Assembly: GCF_003182275.1 (NCBI RefSeq) | Contig: NZ_QGTR01000002.1 | Span: 848,237 to 912,236 of the forward strand | Source of the DNA: Hoeflea marina | GTDB taxonomy: Bacteria > Pseudomonadota > Alphaproteobacteria > Rhizobiales > Rhizobiaceae | DNA: 64,000 nt | Direction of reading: 5' to 3' | Part shown: positions 42,242 through 51,980 of the stretch, one piece after another | How positions within the stretch are numbered: the first letter of the stretch is position 1 | Layout: each line of letters opens with the position of its first letter | Program-made: the position numbers and the translations under genes | Notes under the pieces: model-generated | What the model saw: the letters and a program-made list of their open reading frames with translations, nothing else | Database searches by the model: none | What the model was told of the DNA's origin: nothing

Positions 42242-43174
42242 GTGAGGGCGCTTCTCAAGATCCTAGTCGCGCTGGCGGTGATCGCCGGCGCGGCTTTCTG
42301 GTTTCTCACCGAGCCGCAGCCGGTCGAATTCTCGCGGGTGCAGCAACTCATCACCATGCGCAGCGATGCGGCGCGCGGCGAACAGGTGTTCTGGGCGGGT
42401 GGCTGCGCCTCCTGCCACGCCGCCGCCGGCGCGGAGGGCGATGCCCGGCTCGTGCTGTCGGGCGGCGTGCGGCTGAAGAGTGACTTCGGCACGTTCGTGG
42501 CTCCAAATATCTCCCCCGACCCGGTCGCCGGCATCGGCAACTGGACGATAGCGGAATTTGCCAATGCGATGCTCGCCGGCGTCGCGCCCGATGGCGGCCA
42601 CTACTATCCGTCCTTCCCCTATGGCTCCTACAGCCGGATGAGCGATGCCGATATCGCCGACCTGTATGCCTTCCTGAACACCCTTCCGCCCAGTGGCGTT
42701 GCGTCGGCGCCGCACGAACTTGCCTTTCCGTTCTCGGTCCGGCGCCTGGTCGGCGGCTGGAAGCTGCTCTATTTCAACGCCGCGCCGCGCGTCACGCTCG
42801 CCAGTGCCGATGCCGTGCTGGCCCGCGGCCAGTATCTGGTCGAGGGTCCCGGCCATTGCGGCGAGTGCCACACACCGCGCGACCTCATCGGCGGCTTCCG
42901 CTCCGGCGAGTGGCTGGCGGGCGCGCCCAATCCCGAGGGCGAGGGGATCATCCCGAACATCACGCCGGGCGGCAGCGACATTTCGGGCTGGAGCGCCGGC
43001 GACATCGCCACCTATCTCGAGACCGGCTTCACGCCGGACTTCGACACCGTCGGCGGATCGATGGTCGAGGTGGTCAGGAACCTGGCGCATCTGCCGGCCT
43101 CCGACCGCGAGGCGATCGCCGCCTATCTCAAGGCCATCCCGGCCCGCCCCAACGGCTACTCGGCCGCCAACTGA
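42242..43174 (+). CDS. Diheme c-type cytochrome, membrane anchored
   Basis: 310-residue protein with an uncleaved N-terminal helix (about 4-22) and two cytochrome c domains. Haem motifs are CASCH in GGCASCHAAAG and CGECH in GHCGECHTPRD. Distal Met residues are likely in the YGSYSRM and GGSM segments. The organisation resembles the cytochrome subunits of membrane alcohol or aldehyde dehydrogenases and small diheme electron-transfer proteins. It starts at a GTG. No dehydrogenase gene is adjacent, so the electron donor is unknown. Confidence 0.85.
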   Translation: MRALLKILVALAVIAGAAFWFLTEPQPVEFSRVQQLITMRSDAARGEQVFWAGGCASCHAAAGAEGDARLVLSGGVRLKSDFGTFVAPNISPDPVAGIGNWTIAEFANAMLAGVAPDGGHYYPSFPYGSYSRMSDADIADLYAFLNTLPPSGVASAPHELAFPFSVRRLVGGWKLLYFNAAPRVTLASADAVLARGQYLVEGPGHCGECHTPRDLIGGFRSGEWLAGAPNPEGEGIIPNITPGGSDISGWSAGDIATYLETGFTPDFDTVGGSMVEVVRNLAHLPASDREAIAAYLKAIPARPNGYSAAN

Positions 43175-43191
43175 GCGGCGGCCGGTTGCGG

Positions 43192-44319
43192 CTATTCGAC
43201 CAGCAGCGCAATCATCTTCGAAGCCCTGAGGCCGATATTCCTGAAGGCGCGCGCCAGGTCGGCGCTGTTGCGGGCATCGAAGTAATGCTGGGTCGAGGTG
43301 GCGCAGTAGGACAGCAGGTCCCGGCCGCGGCTGGGCGCGTCGAAGGCCACGGTGTAGATTTCCACCTTCGCCACCTTGGCCGCTTCGCACAGCCGTCGCG
43401 TCGAGGAATCGGCCGAACTGTAGGTGTTCTCGCCATCGGTCATGAACACGAGCATGCGGTCGGGAATGAGCTCGTTCCGGATCTTGTGCGCCTCGGTCTC
43501 GCTGTCGTCGAGGACTGCGGCAAGCGCCCATTTGAAGGCATCGGTCGAATCGGTCCGGCCTTCGGGCTGCAGTCCCTCCACGAACGCCCGCGCTCCCGTC
43601 GTGCCCCAGTCCAGCGGCTGCGTGGCGGACAGCGCGCTGTCATAGGAATCGGCGCCGGTGCGGACGAATTTCGACTCGGGGTCGGCTTCGTCGAGCTGGG
43701 CCATCAGATCGCCGACGGACGCCTTGAGCAGGTCGATCTTGCGCCGGCCGTCGACGTCGCTCTTCATCGAACCGGACTTGTCGAGCACCAGCACCATCGA
43801 CAAGGCGCTCTTCGAAGAGGCGGCACTCACCGAGGCGCCGTGAACCCGGATGTTCATCATGCCGCTGCCGACGAAATTCGACATCGGCGACAGCGACTGG
43901 CTGCCGGTGACATCGACCGCCACCCGCCACAGCACCCGGCCGTCGTCATCGGTGTGGCCGATGCTGATTTCCGGCACCGCGCTCATATTGCTGAATGCCT
44001 GGTAGTCCGCGAAGATCTGGCCCTGGAAGAACTGCGTCGCGAAGGCCGCGGCGTCAGCCTCGAGGATTTCCGACATTGCAAGCCGCGTCGACGTGGCCAG
44101 CGCGGCGCTGTCGGCGGCATTTTGCAGCCGCACCTTGAGCGAGGTGACATTGGCGGTGTCGATGGCCAGGCTCGCCGCCATCATGAACAGCGGAATGCTG
44201 ATGGCGCTGAACACCGCAAAGTTGCCGCCGCGTCTGGATTTCCAGGCCCGCAGCCTCGCCATGCCGGCTTTGAGGGAGCGGGTGAGATGATGGACGGGGC
44301 CGGTTGAAAATATCTGCAT
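43192..44319 (-). CDS. Tad-domain / von Willebrand factor A protein, copy 1
   Basis: 375-residue pilus-assembly-like protein. A TadE/TadG-type N-terminal helix (GGNFAVFSAISIPLFMMAAS) anchors it. The Tad motif DTANVTSLKVRLQNAADSAAL follows, then a VWA domain with MIDAS motif DKSGSM and the later FMTDGEN. These proteins face the periplasm and are thought to help Flp/Tad pilus function or envelope adhesion. The rest of a tad locus is absent here. Second of two tandem paralogues; the other lies 135 bases upstream. Confidence 0.85.
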   Translation of the reverse strand: MQIFSTGPVHHLTRSLKAGMARLRAWKSRRGGNFAVFSAISIPLFMMAASLAIDTANVTSLKVRLQNAADSAALATSTRLAMSEILEADAAAFATQFFQGQIFADYQAFSNMSAVPEISIGHTDDDGRVLWRVAVDVTGSQSLSPMSNFVGSGMMNIRVHGASVSAASSKSALSMVLVLDKSGSMKSDVDGRRKIDLLKASVGDLMAQLDEADPESKFVRTGADSYDSALSATQPLDWGTTGARAFVEGLQPEGRTDSTDAFKWALAAVLDDSETEAHKIRNELIPDRMLVFMTDGENTYSSADSSTRRLCEAAKVAKVEIYTVAFDAPSRGRDLLSYCATSTQHYFDARNSADLARAFRNIGLRASKMIALLVE

Positions 44320-44454
44320 GCTCGCTTCTAAGCCGCAAACAAGCAGACTTTGGCCGATTATTCCCTAAAGTTTTAAGGGTCGGCGCCTGGCCACGCGGGG
44401 CGCTCGCAGGCCGGTTCCCGGGATCCGGCCTGCGTGATCCTTCACGCCATTGGC

Positions 44455-45546
44455 CTACTGGGTGAGCCGGGTGACCATGTTCGAGGCGCGCATGCCGATG
44501 TTCTTGAACGCCGCGATCAGTTCGGCGCTGTTCTTGGCATCGAAATAATGTTGCGTCGAGGTGGCGCAATAGGACAAGAGCGCCTTGCCGCCGCTGGGTG
44601 CTGCAAAGGCGACGGTGTAGACCTCGACCTTGTCGGCCCTTGCCTCGTCGCAGAGCTTCTTGGTCGAGATGTCGGCGGAATCGTAGTTGTTGTCTCCGTC
44701 GGTCATGAACACCATGATCTCGGTCGGCACCAGCCCGGTCGAAGCCTCGTGCTCGGTCAGCTCCTTCTTGGCCGAGACCTGGTCGTAGCCCCAGCTGAAC
44801 GCATCGGTCGAGTCGGTGCGGCCATCGGCCTCGAGCTTGCCGACGAAGCTCCGGACCTTGGAGGTTCCCCATTTGATGTTGCTCTTCTTGTCGAGCTGGT
44901 CGTCATACGAGACGGCGCCGGTGCGCACGTATTTCTGCTTCGGATCGGCCTCGTCGAGCTGATCGAGCAGGCTTCCGACGGCGGTCTTGAGCGCCTCGAT
45001 CTTCTCCACGCCGCCGGAGTATTCCCCCATCGATCCGGACTTGTCGAGCACAAGCACCATCGACAGCGCGCTCTTGGTGGCCGCCTGGCTTTCGGACTTG
45101 CCCAGCACCGAAACGTCGAGCGTGTCGCGGCCCATGATGCGGGCAAGCTTGGTCGATGCCATTTGGCCTTGCATGGTGATCGCAACGCGCCAGACGATGT
45201 TGCCGTCGGCATCGGTAACCGGCGTCACCACGACCGCCGGCGTCACCGTGAGGTCGGTGAAGGCCGAGTTGTCCTCGGTCAGTTGGCCGGATAGAAACTG
45301 TTCGGCAAACGCCACCGCATTTGTCTGGATCAGGTCGCCCTTGGCCAGTTGCGCCGATGTGGCGAGCGCCGCGCTGTCGGCGGCGTTCTGCAGCCGTACG
45401 CGCAGCGACGTCATGTTGGCGGTATCGAGCGCCAGGCTGCCGGCAATCAGCATCACGGGCAGTGCCACGGCGGTGATCATGGCGAAATTGCCGCGCTCCT
45501 GCTTGAAAAGCGCGCGCAGCGTGGGTCGAAGATCGGTCTTGCGCAT
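44455..45546 (-). CDS. Tad-domain / von Willebrand factor A protein, copy 2
   Basis: 363-residue paralogue of the next gene, with the same plan. It has an N-terminal helix after ERGNFAMITAVALPVMLIAG, DTANMTSLRVRLQNAADSAA, MIDAS DKSGSM, FMTDGDN, and the shared ending LLSYCATSTQHYFDAKNSAE. The ATG at 45546 has AAAGGA eight bases before it; the upstream in-frame extension is not protein-like. Probably arose with the neighbour by tandem duplication. Confidence 0.86.
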   Translation of the reverse strand: MRKTDLRPTLRALFKQERGNFAMITAVALPVMLIAGSLALDTANMTSLRVRLQNAADSAALATSAQLAKGDLIQTNAVAFAEQFLSGQLTEDNSAFTDLTVTPAVVVTPVTDADGNIVWRVAITMQGQMASTKLARIMGRDTLDVSVLGKSESQAATKSALSMVLVLDKSGSMGEYSGGVEKIEALKTAVGSLLDQLDEADPKQKYVRTGAVSYDDQLDKKSNIKWGTSKVRSFVGKLEADGRTDSTDAFSWGYDQVSAKKELTEHEASTGLVPTEIMVFMTDGDNNYDSADISTKKLCDEARADKVEVYTVAFAAPSGGKALLSYCATSTQHYFDAKNSAELIAAFKNIGMRASNMVTRLTQ

Positions 45547-45818
45547 TTCGGCAGTCCTTTCTGCGTGAACTGCCTGAAAATTAGCATTCGCGCTCAAAGG
45601 AAGCCTTAAAAATCCCTGCAATCGCGCGGGATGCTGAACGGTCCGTCTGCGCGAAAGCTTGGATTTGATGGATTGTCTGTCAAATCACTGGAATTGCATG
45701 CGCCGCCGCCGGGATGTCCGACCGGACGTGGCCGGCGTCCGGTCGGTTCGGTCGGCCTTCTTTCAGGCCCGGTTGCCTCCGGCGGCGCCGACCGCGGTCG
45801 CCGGCGGTTGCGAGATGT

Positions 45819-47912
45819 TTACATCCTGCCCGTCACCTTCAGCGCGAAGGCATACTCGAAAGCGATTTCCTCGAGCCGCTGGAACCGCCCGGAGGCGCCG
45901 CCATGGCCGGCCGCCATGTTGATCTTGAACAGCACCGGGGCATTGCCCGTGCCCATTTCCCTGAGCCGCGCCACCCACTTGGCCGGCTCCCAGTAAGTCA
46001 CCCTCGGATCGGTGAGGCCGGAGATGGCGAGAATCGGCGGATAGGCCTGGCGCGAGACATTGTCGTAGGGTGAGTAGGACGCGATCATCCTGTAGTCGCG
46101 CTCGGAGGCCACCGGGTTGCCCCATTCCGGCCATTCCGGCGGCGTCAGCGGCAGCGTGTCATCGAGCATGGTGTTGAGCACGTCGACGAAGGGGACGGCG
46201 GCGATGATGGCGCCGAAGCAGGAGGCCGCCATGTTGGCGACCGCCCCCATCAGCATGCCGCCGGCGGAGCCGCCCTGGGCGACGATGCGCTCATGGCGGG
46301 TGAAATTCTGCTCGACGAGATGCTTTGCCGCCGAGATGAAGTCGCGGAACGTGTTGGCCTTGTGTTCGCGCTTGCCCGCCTCGTACCAGCCGAACCCCTT
46401 TTCCTTGCCGCCGCGGACATGGGCGATGGCATAGACGAAGCCGCGATCGACCAGCGACAGGCAGTTGGTGTTGAAGCTCGCCGGAATGGCGATGCCGTAG
46501 GAGCCGTAGCCGTAGAGCAGGCAGGGTGCAGTGCCGTCGAGCGGCGTGTCGCGGTGATAGAGCAGCGTCACTGGCACGCTCTCGCCGTCATGCGCCGGCG
46601 CCATCACCCGGCGGGTGACATAGTCGTCGGGATTGTGGCCCGACGGCACCGTCTCCTGCTTGAGCAGGGTGCGCTCGCGGGTGCGCAGATTGTAGTCGTA
46701 GAGCTGCGTCGGCGTTGTCATCGAGGAATAGGTGAAGCGCACCACCTCGGTGTCGTATTCCATCGAGCCGTGGAAGCCGAGCGAGAAGGCCTCCTCGTCG
46801 AAGGCTATGGCGTGCTCCTCGCCGCTGGTGCGGTCGCGGATGACGATGCGCGGCAGGCCGTTTTCGCGCTCCATCCAGACCAGGTGGTTGGCGAAGGCGG
46901 ATTCGGCGAGGATCAGCCGGCCCGGCTTGTGCGGCACCACCTCTGTCCAGTTCTTCGGCGCGGGATCGCTCACCGGCGCCTGCATGATCTTGAAATCCTT
47001 GGCGCCGTCGGCATTGGTCAGGATGAAGAAGACGTCGCCGCCTTCCGACAGCGAATACTCAAGCCCGGTCTTGCGCGGCGCCACCAGCTTCGGCTTGGCC
47101 GAAGGGTCGTTCGCCGGCAGCACCCACATTTCGGTGGTCTCGTGGTCGTTGATGCCGATGAAGATATAGTCGTCGAGCCGCGAGCCGTGCACGCCCATGA
47201 AGAAGCCGGAATCGGTCTCCTCGTGGATGGTGAGGTCGGCGGACTGCTCGGTGCCAAGGCGGTGATAGAGGATCTTGTTGGGGCGGTGGTTGTCGTCGAC
47301 GGCGGTATAATAGAAGCCCTGCGAATCCGCGCCCCAGGCGGCCCCGCCGCCGGTGTTGGCGACCGTTTCCTCGTGGTCGGCCCCGGTGTCGAGATCGCGC
47401 ACCTTGATGGTGAAGAACTCCGAGCCCTTGTCGTCATAGACCCAGAGCATGCGCGAATGGTCGGGCGAATGGTCGGTGCCGGCGAGGCGGAAATAGTCGA
47501 AGCCGTGGGCTTCGTGATCGCCGTCGAGCAGCAGCTGCTCGTCGCCGCCGGTGAGCGGCTCGCGGAAATGCAGCGGCTGCTCGCCGCCGGTGACATAGCG
47601 CACGCCGTAGCGCCAGGGACCGTCGGGCGAGGGAACCGAGGAATCATCCTCCTTGATGCGGCCGCGCATTTCGGCGAAGAGCGTTTTCTGCAGTCCGGCC
47701 GTGTCGGCCATTGCCGCCTGCTGGTAGGCGTTCTCCGCCTCCAGATGGGCGCGGATCGCCGGATCGAGCAGCGTCGGGTCCTTGAACATCGCCTGCCAGT
47801 TGTCGTCGCGCAGCCAGCCATAGGGGTCGGTGCGGGTGATGCCGTGGATCGCGGCACTCACCGGCCGCTTGTCGGCGTGCGGCGGGGTGGGCAGGGTGTC
47901 GAATACAGCCAA
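45819..47912 (-). CDS. ptrB: Oligopeptidase B (S9A prolyl-oligopeptidase family)
   Basis: 697-residue serine peptidase with an N-terminal beta-propeller (about 70-420) and a C-terminal alpha/beta-hydrolase domain. The nucleophile elbow is GGSAGG, with the acid in GLTDPRVTYWEP and the His in AAGHGGASGR. It cleaves after basic residues in short peptides; cytoplasmic, no signal peptide. Glu residues typical of oligopeptidase B are in the YGSYG ... VRGG(K/G) loop (HVRGGKEKGFGWYEAG). Length is normal. Confidence 0.92.
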   Translation of the reverse strand: MAVFDTLPTPPHADKRPVSAAIHGITRTDPYGWLRDDNWQAMFKDPTLLDPAIRAHLEAENAYQQAAMADTAGLQKTLFAEMRGRIKEDDSSVPSPDGPWRYGVRYVTGGEQPLHFREPLTGGDEQLLLDGDHEAHGFDYFRLAGTDHSPDHSRMLWVYDDKGSEFFTIKVRDLDTGADHEETVANTGGGAAWGADSQGFYYTAVDDNHRPNKILYHRLGTEQSADLTIHEETDSGFFMGVHGSRLDDYIFIGINDHETTEMWVLPANDPSAKPKLVAPRKTGLEYSLSEGGDVFFILTNADGAKDFKIMQAPVSDPAPKNWTEVVPHKPGRLILAESAFANHLVWMERENGLPRIVIRDRTSGEEHAIAFDEEAFSLGFHGSMEYDTEVVRFTYSSMTTPTQLYDYNLRTRERTLLKQETVPSGHNPDDYVTRRVMAPAHDGESVPVTLLYHRDTPLDGTAPCLLYGYGSYGIAIPASFNTNCLSLVDRGFVYAIAHVRGGKEKGFGWYEAGKREHKANTFRDFISAAKHLVEQNFTRHERIVAQGGSAGGMLMGAVANMAASCFGAIIAAVPFVDVLNTMLDDTLPLTPPEWPEWGNPVASERDYRMIASYSPYDNVSRQAYPPILAISGLTDPRVTYWEPAKWVARLREMGTGNAPVLFKINMAAGHGGASGRFQRLEEIAFEYAFALKVTGRM

Positions 47913-48233
47913 GACATAACTCCGGGATCAGAAACAGTGGCCCCGCACATAGACCCGGGGGCCGCGATGTTCAAGCCGGAGGGGTGAGGGGAGGGGCCGC
48001 CAGGTTTTCCTCCACCGCTTGCGGGGGCTTCGGAGCGGTGGCCACGGGCCAGAAATCGGCGAAGCCGATTTTAGCGAACGAAGGCCTGAGCGCGACGCCG
48101 CGCGAAGGCTGCATAGCGCTGCGGACGGAGGGAGGTCTCCCGTCTGCAATGGCTCCGACATCCGCCTCGACCCCATCCCCCGGCTGCGCAGGACCCTCTC
48201 CTTGCAGGGGAGGGAAAGCCCGGTATCCGCCCC
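47913..48233. other. Intergenic region without a gene
   Basis: 321 bases between oligopeptidase B and the LysR gene. It holds only low-order G-rich runs and a short CTCTCCTTGCAGGGGAG hairpin-like element near 48195-48215, similar to the palindromic repeats elsewhere in the window. No ribosome-site-supported frame seen. Confidence 0.5.
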
Positions 48234-49082
48234 TCACAACCCGGGCAGCGTCGCCCGGATGTGTTCCCCCAGCGCAGCGGCCGCCAGCGATGGCCGGGGA
48301 TCGGCGAATTCCATGGCGATGCCGATTTCCGGCAGCGGCGGGAGCCCGACCGAGATGATGTGCAGGTCGGGCGGCACCGCCGTTCGGGTGAGCACGCTGA
48401 TGGCGTGGCCGGACCGGGCAATCGCGATCAGGCCCGCCAGGCTGTTGCTGGCGAATGCCACCCGGTAGCGGCGGTCGACCGCGGCCATGGCGTCGCAGGC
48501 GGCGCGGTGGTCGAGCGTCATCGGCGCCGACAGCGCCAGCGGCAGGATCGGGCTCGCAAGAATCGCGGGCTCGGGCGCATCGCCGACCCAGACGAAACTC
48601 TCCTGCCGGATGACGGCTGGATCGGCGGCGTCGGGCAGCGACACCAGCGCCATGTCGATCTGGCGGCGCCGCAAGAGCGGCTTGAGATCGAGCGTCGGCG
48701 CGCAAACCATGCGCAACTCGACACCCGGATGCTGCGCACAGAAGTCCCGCAGAAGGCCTGGCAGGAAAGCGATGGAATAGTCTTCCGGGCAGCCGAGACT
48801 GACCATGCCGCTCAGCGTCCTGCCGCCCATGTCGGCGAAGATCTCGTCGTGGCGCGACATGAGCGCCTCGGCGTGGACGCGCAGTTTCTCGCCTGCCACC
48901 GTCAGACGCACGCCCGAGCCCGTGCGGTGCAGGATCTCCTGGCCGACGAGATCGCCGAGCCGTTGCATCTGCATCGACAAAGCCGACTGTGTCCGCCCCA
49001 CCTGGGCCGCGGCCAGACTGATCGAGCCGGTGCGGGCGACGATGGTGAAATTTCTCAGAAGCGCGAGGTCGAGCGTTCTCAT
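48234..49082 (-). CDS. LysR-family regulator (DgdR-like)
   Basis: 282-residue LTTR. The winged HTH is RNFTIVARTGSISLAAAQVG ... SALSMQMQRLGDLVGQEIL, followed by a periplasmic-binding-protein-like effector domain. It is divergent from dgdA with a 97-base gap, the arrangement of dgdR/dgdA in Burkholderia cepacia, where DgdR represses dgdA until a 2,2-dialkylglycine binds. Assignment to DgdR is by context. The start at 49082 is chosen by alignment to the usual LTTR N-terminus (MRTLDLALLRNF). Confidence 0.82.
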   Translation of the reverse strand: MRTLDLALLRNFTIVARTGSISLAAAQVGRTQSALSMQMQRLGDLVGQEILHRTGSGVRLTVAGEKLRVHAEALMSRHDEIFADMGGRTLSGMVSLGCPEDYSIAFLPGLLRDFCAQHPGVELRMVCAPTLDLKPLLRRRQIDMALVSLPDAADPAVIRQESFVWVGDAPEPAILASPILPLALSAPMTLDHRAACDAMAAVDRRYRVAFASNSLAGLIAIARSGHAISVLTRTAVPPDLHIISVGLPPLPEIGIAMEFADPRPSLAAAALGEHIRATLPGL

Positions 49083-49084
49083 GT

Positions 49085-50490
<1,406 letters not shown>

Positions 50491-50527
50491 GGGCAGGGAG
50501 CGGGGAGCTCCGGAATACCAGGAGCCC

Positions 50528-50688
50528 GCTCTCCCCCTTGCGGTGGGGTCCGAAGGACGGGGAGCGGCCGGTGACGCGAGCCTGTCGCCGAAGCGACAGA
50601 GGGGGGCATTGATCCGGATTCGCTGTTTGCGGCGTCACCCCCTCTGTCTGCTGCGCAGACATCTCCCCCGCAAGGCTGCGGCATTCAC
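50528..50688. repeat. Palindromic intergenic repeat (CTCTCCCCC/GGGGGAG type)
   Basis: GCTCTCCCCCTTGCGGTGGGG opens and CATCTCCCCCGCAAGG closes a stretch with internal CCTGTCGCCGAAGCGACAG and CCCCCTCTGTCTGCTGCGCAG elements. It resembles the repeats at 23012-23262. Part of the 50491-51267 gap, in which no gene is supported. Confidence 0.5.
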
Positions 50689-50855
50689 ACATCGTTGTGG
50701 TGGCCCATCGGCGAAGATGAAAGGACGAGATTTCAGCGTCCTGATCGACTCGCGCGCGGCATACATTGCAGGCAAGGGATGTTGCGGATGCCTCCGGACC
50801 CCCTCACCAACAAAATCTACAGCTTGGCCCTTCGGTCCAAGGCTGTGATTTTGTA

Positions 50856-50927
50856 TCCTCTCCCACCAAGGGAGAGGTAGAAATGCGGAACCCGCGGCGT
50901 GTCCCCCTCTCCCTTGGTGGGAGAGGA
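50856..50927. repeat. Inverted repeat with perfect 22-base arms
   Basis: Arms at 50856-50877 (starting TCCTCTCCCACC) and 50906-50927 (ending GGTGGGAGAGGA) are exact reverse complements around a 28-base loop. Each arm is also partly self-complementary. Same compositional class as the other CTCTCCC elements in the window. Nothing coding lies on either side for several hundred bases. Confidence 0.75.
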
Positions 50928-51267
50928 AGCAATTTCAGCGTCTTAACGCAGTTAAGCGCTAGAAATTGCAGGTGAGGGGGTGTGGCCGCCCGCCGCCTGG
51001 CTCTTGTCATCTAGCCCCACGCTGTCAACATGCCCAGCCACCTCCGGAATGTGTGAATCTCGCAGCCCCCAAAAGGGGGGGCGACGGGAGCCCTGCCATG
51101 CGCCTCCCGGCAACTGCCTTGCCGCTCTTACCAGTTTGTCATTTGGCGCTGGCGGGTTTTCGAGGAGCCCAAAATCAACAAGCTGTCGCGCTCGCTCAGT
51201 GGTACGGCTCTCCGCTCAGCACTATTCTTCACAACCTTCTTCGAAACCATCCCGCTCTTGAGCGCCC

Positions 51268-51681
51268 TCACTCCGCCTTGTCGAAGTTCATCGCCACGCC
51301 GTTCATGCAGTAGCGCAGGCCCGTGGGCTTGGGGCCGTCGGGGAAGACGTGGCCGAGATGGGCGTCGCAATCGGCGCAGCGGATCTCGGTGCGGGTCATG
51401 AAGAAGCCGCGGTCGGTGTGCTCGCTGACGGCGTCGGGAGCAATCGGTGCATAGAAACTCGGCCAGCCGGTGCCGGAATCGAACTTTGTCTCGGACGAAA
51501 ACAGCGGCCTGTCGCAGCACACGCAGGTATAGGTGCCACGGGCGTGCTGGTCCCAGTTGGGGCCAGTGAAGGCCCGCTCGGTGCCGTGCTTGCGCGCCAC
51601 CTTGAACTGTTCGGGCGTCAGCTGCTCGCGCCATTCGGCTTCCGTCTTCTGCACTTTCAGGGGTGTTGTCGTGTCGGACAT
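51268..51681 (-). CDS. msrB: Peptide-methionine (R)-S-oxide reductase
   Basis: 137-residue MsrB, repairing methionine-R-sulfoxide in proteins with thioredoxin. The zinc site is two CxxC pairs (TCVCCD and CADCDAH), and the catalytic cysteine is in [18 protein letters not shown] and the [10 protein letters not shown] motif are intact. No signal peptide. The ATG at 51681 has GAGG ahead. It is divergent from the Mrp operon across 299 bases. Confidence 0.92.
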   Translation of the reverse strand: MSDTTTPLKVQKTEAEWREQLTPEQFKVARKHGTERAFTGPNWDQHARGTYTCVCCDRPLFSSETKFDSGTGWPSFYAPIAPDAVSEHTDRGFFMTRTEIRCADCDAHLGHVFPDGPKPTGLRYCMNGVAMNFDKAE

Positions 51682-51980
51682 GGAACCTCGCTTTCAGTGT
51701 GGAAAATAGGGCGGGCCGCACGCCAGTGCAACACGCGCGGCGACCGGCTCGTGCCGGGTCCGGTCAATTTCCCGCGAGCGGTCGTGACCGCGGCAGTGCT
51801 GTGGCGTGAGGTCGCAGACGATGAAGAAGATCCCTCCGCCACTGTATTGGCGCGGAATTCGAAAGATCGTTTTCCACCCTTTATCCCGCCCTTTCCCTTG
51901 CGATATGACAAGCGGGTCCTTAAGTGTCTGACACTGAACAACCGGCCCGATGAAGTGGCTGGACCAATCGGGAATACCTC

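Noticed and set aside
46293-47987. 564-residue plus-strand frame
   Set aside because: Antisense shadow of oligopeptidase B, whose catalytic motifs are clear on the minus strand.
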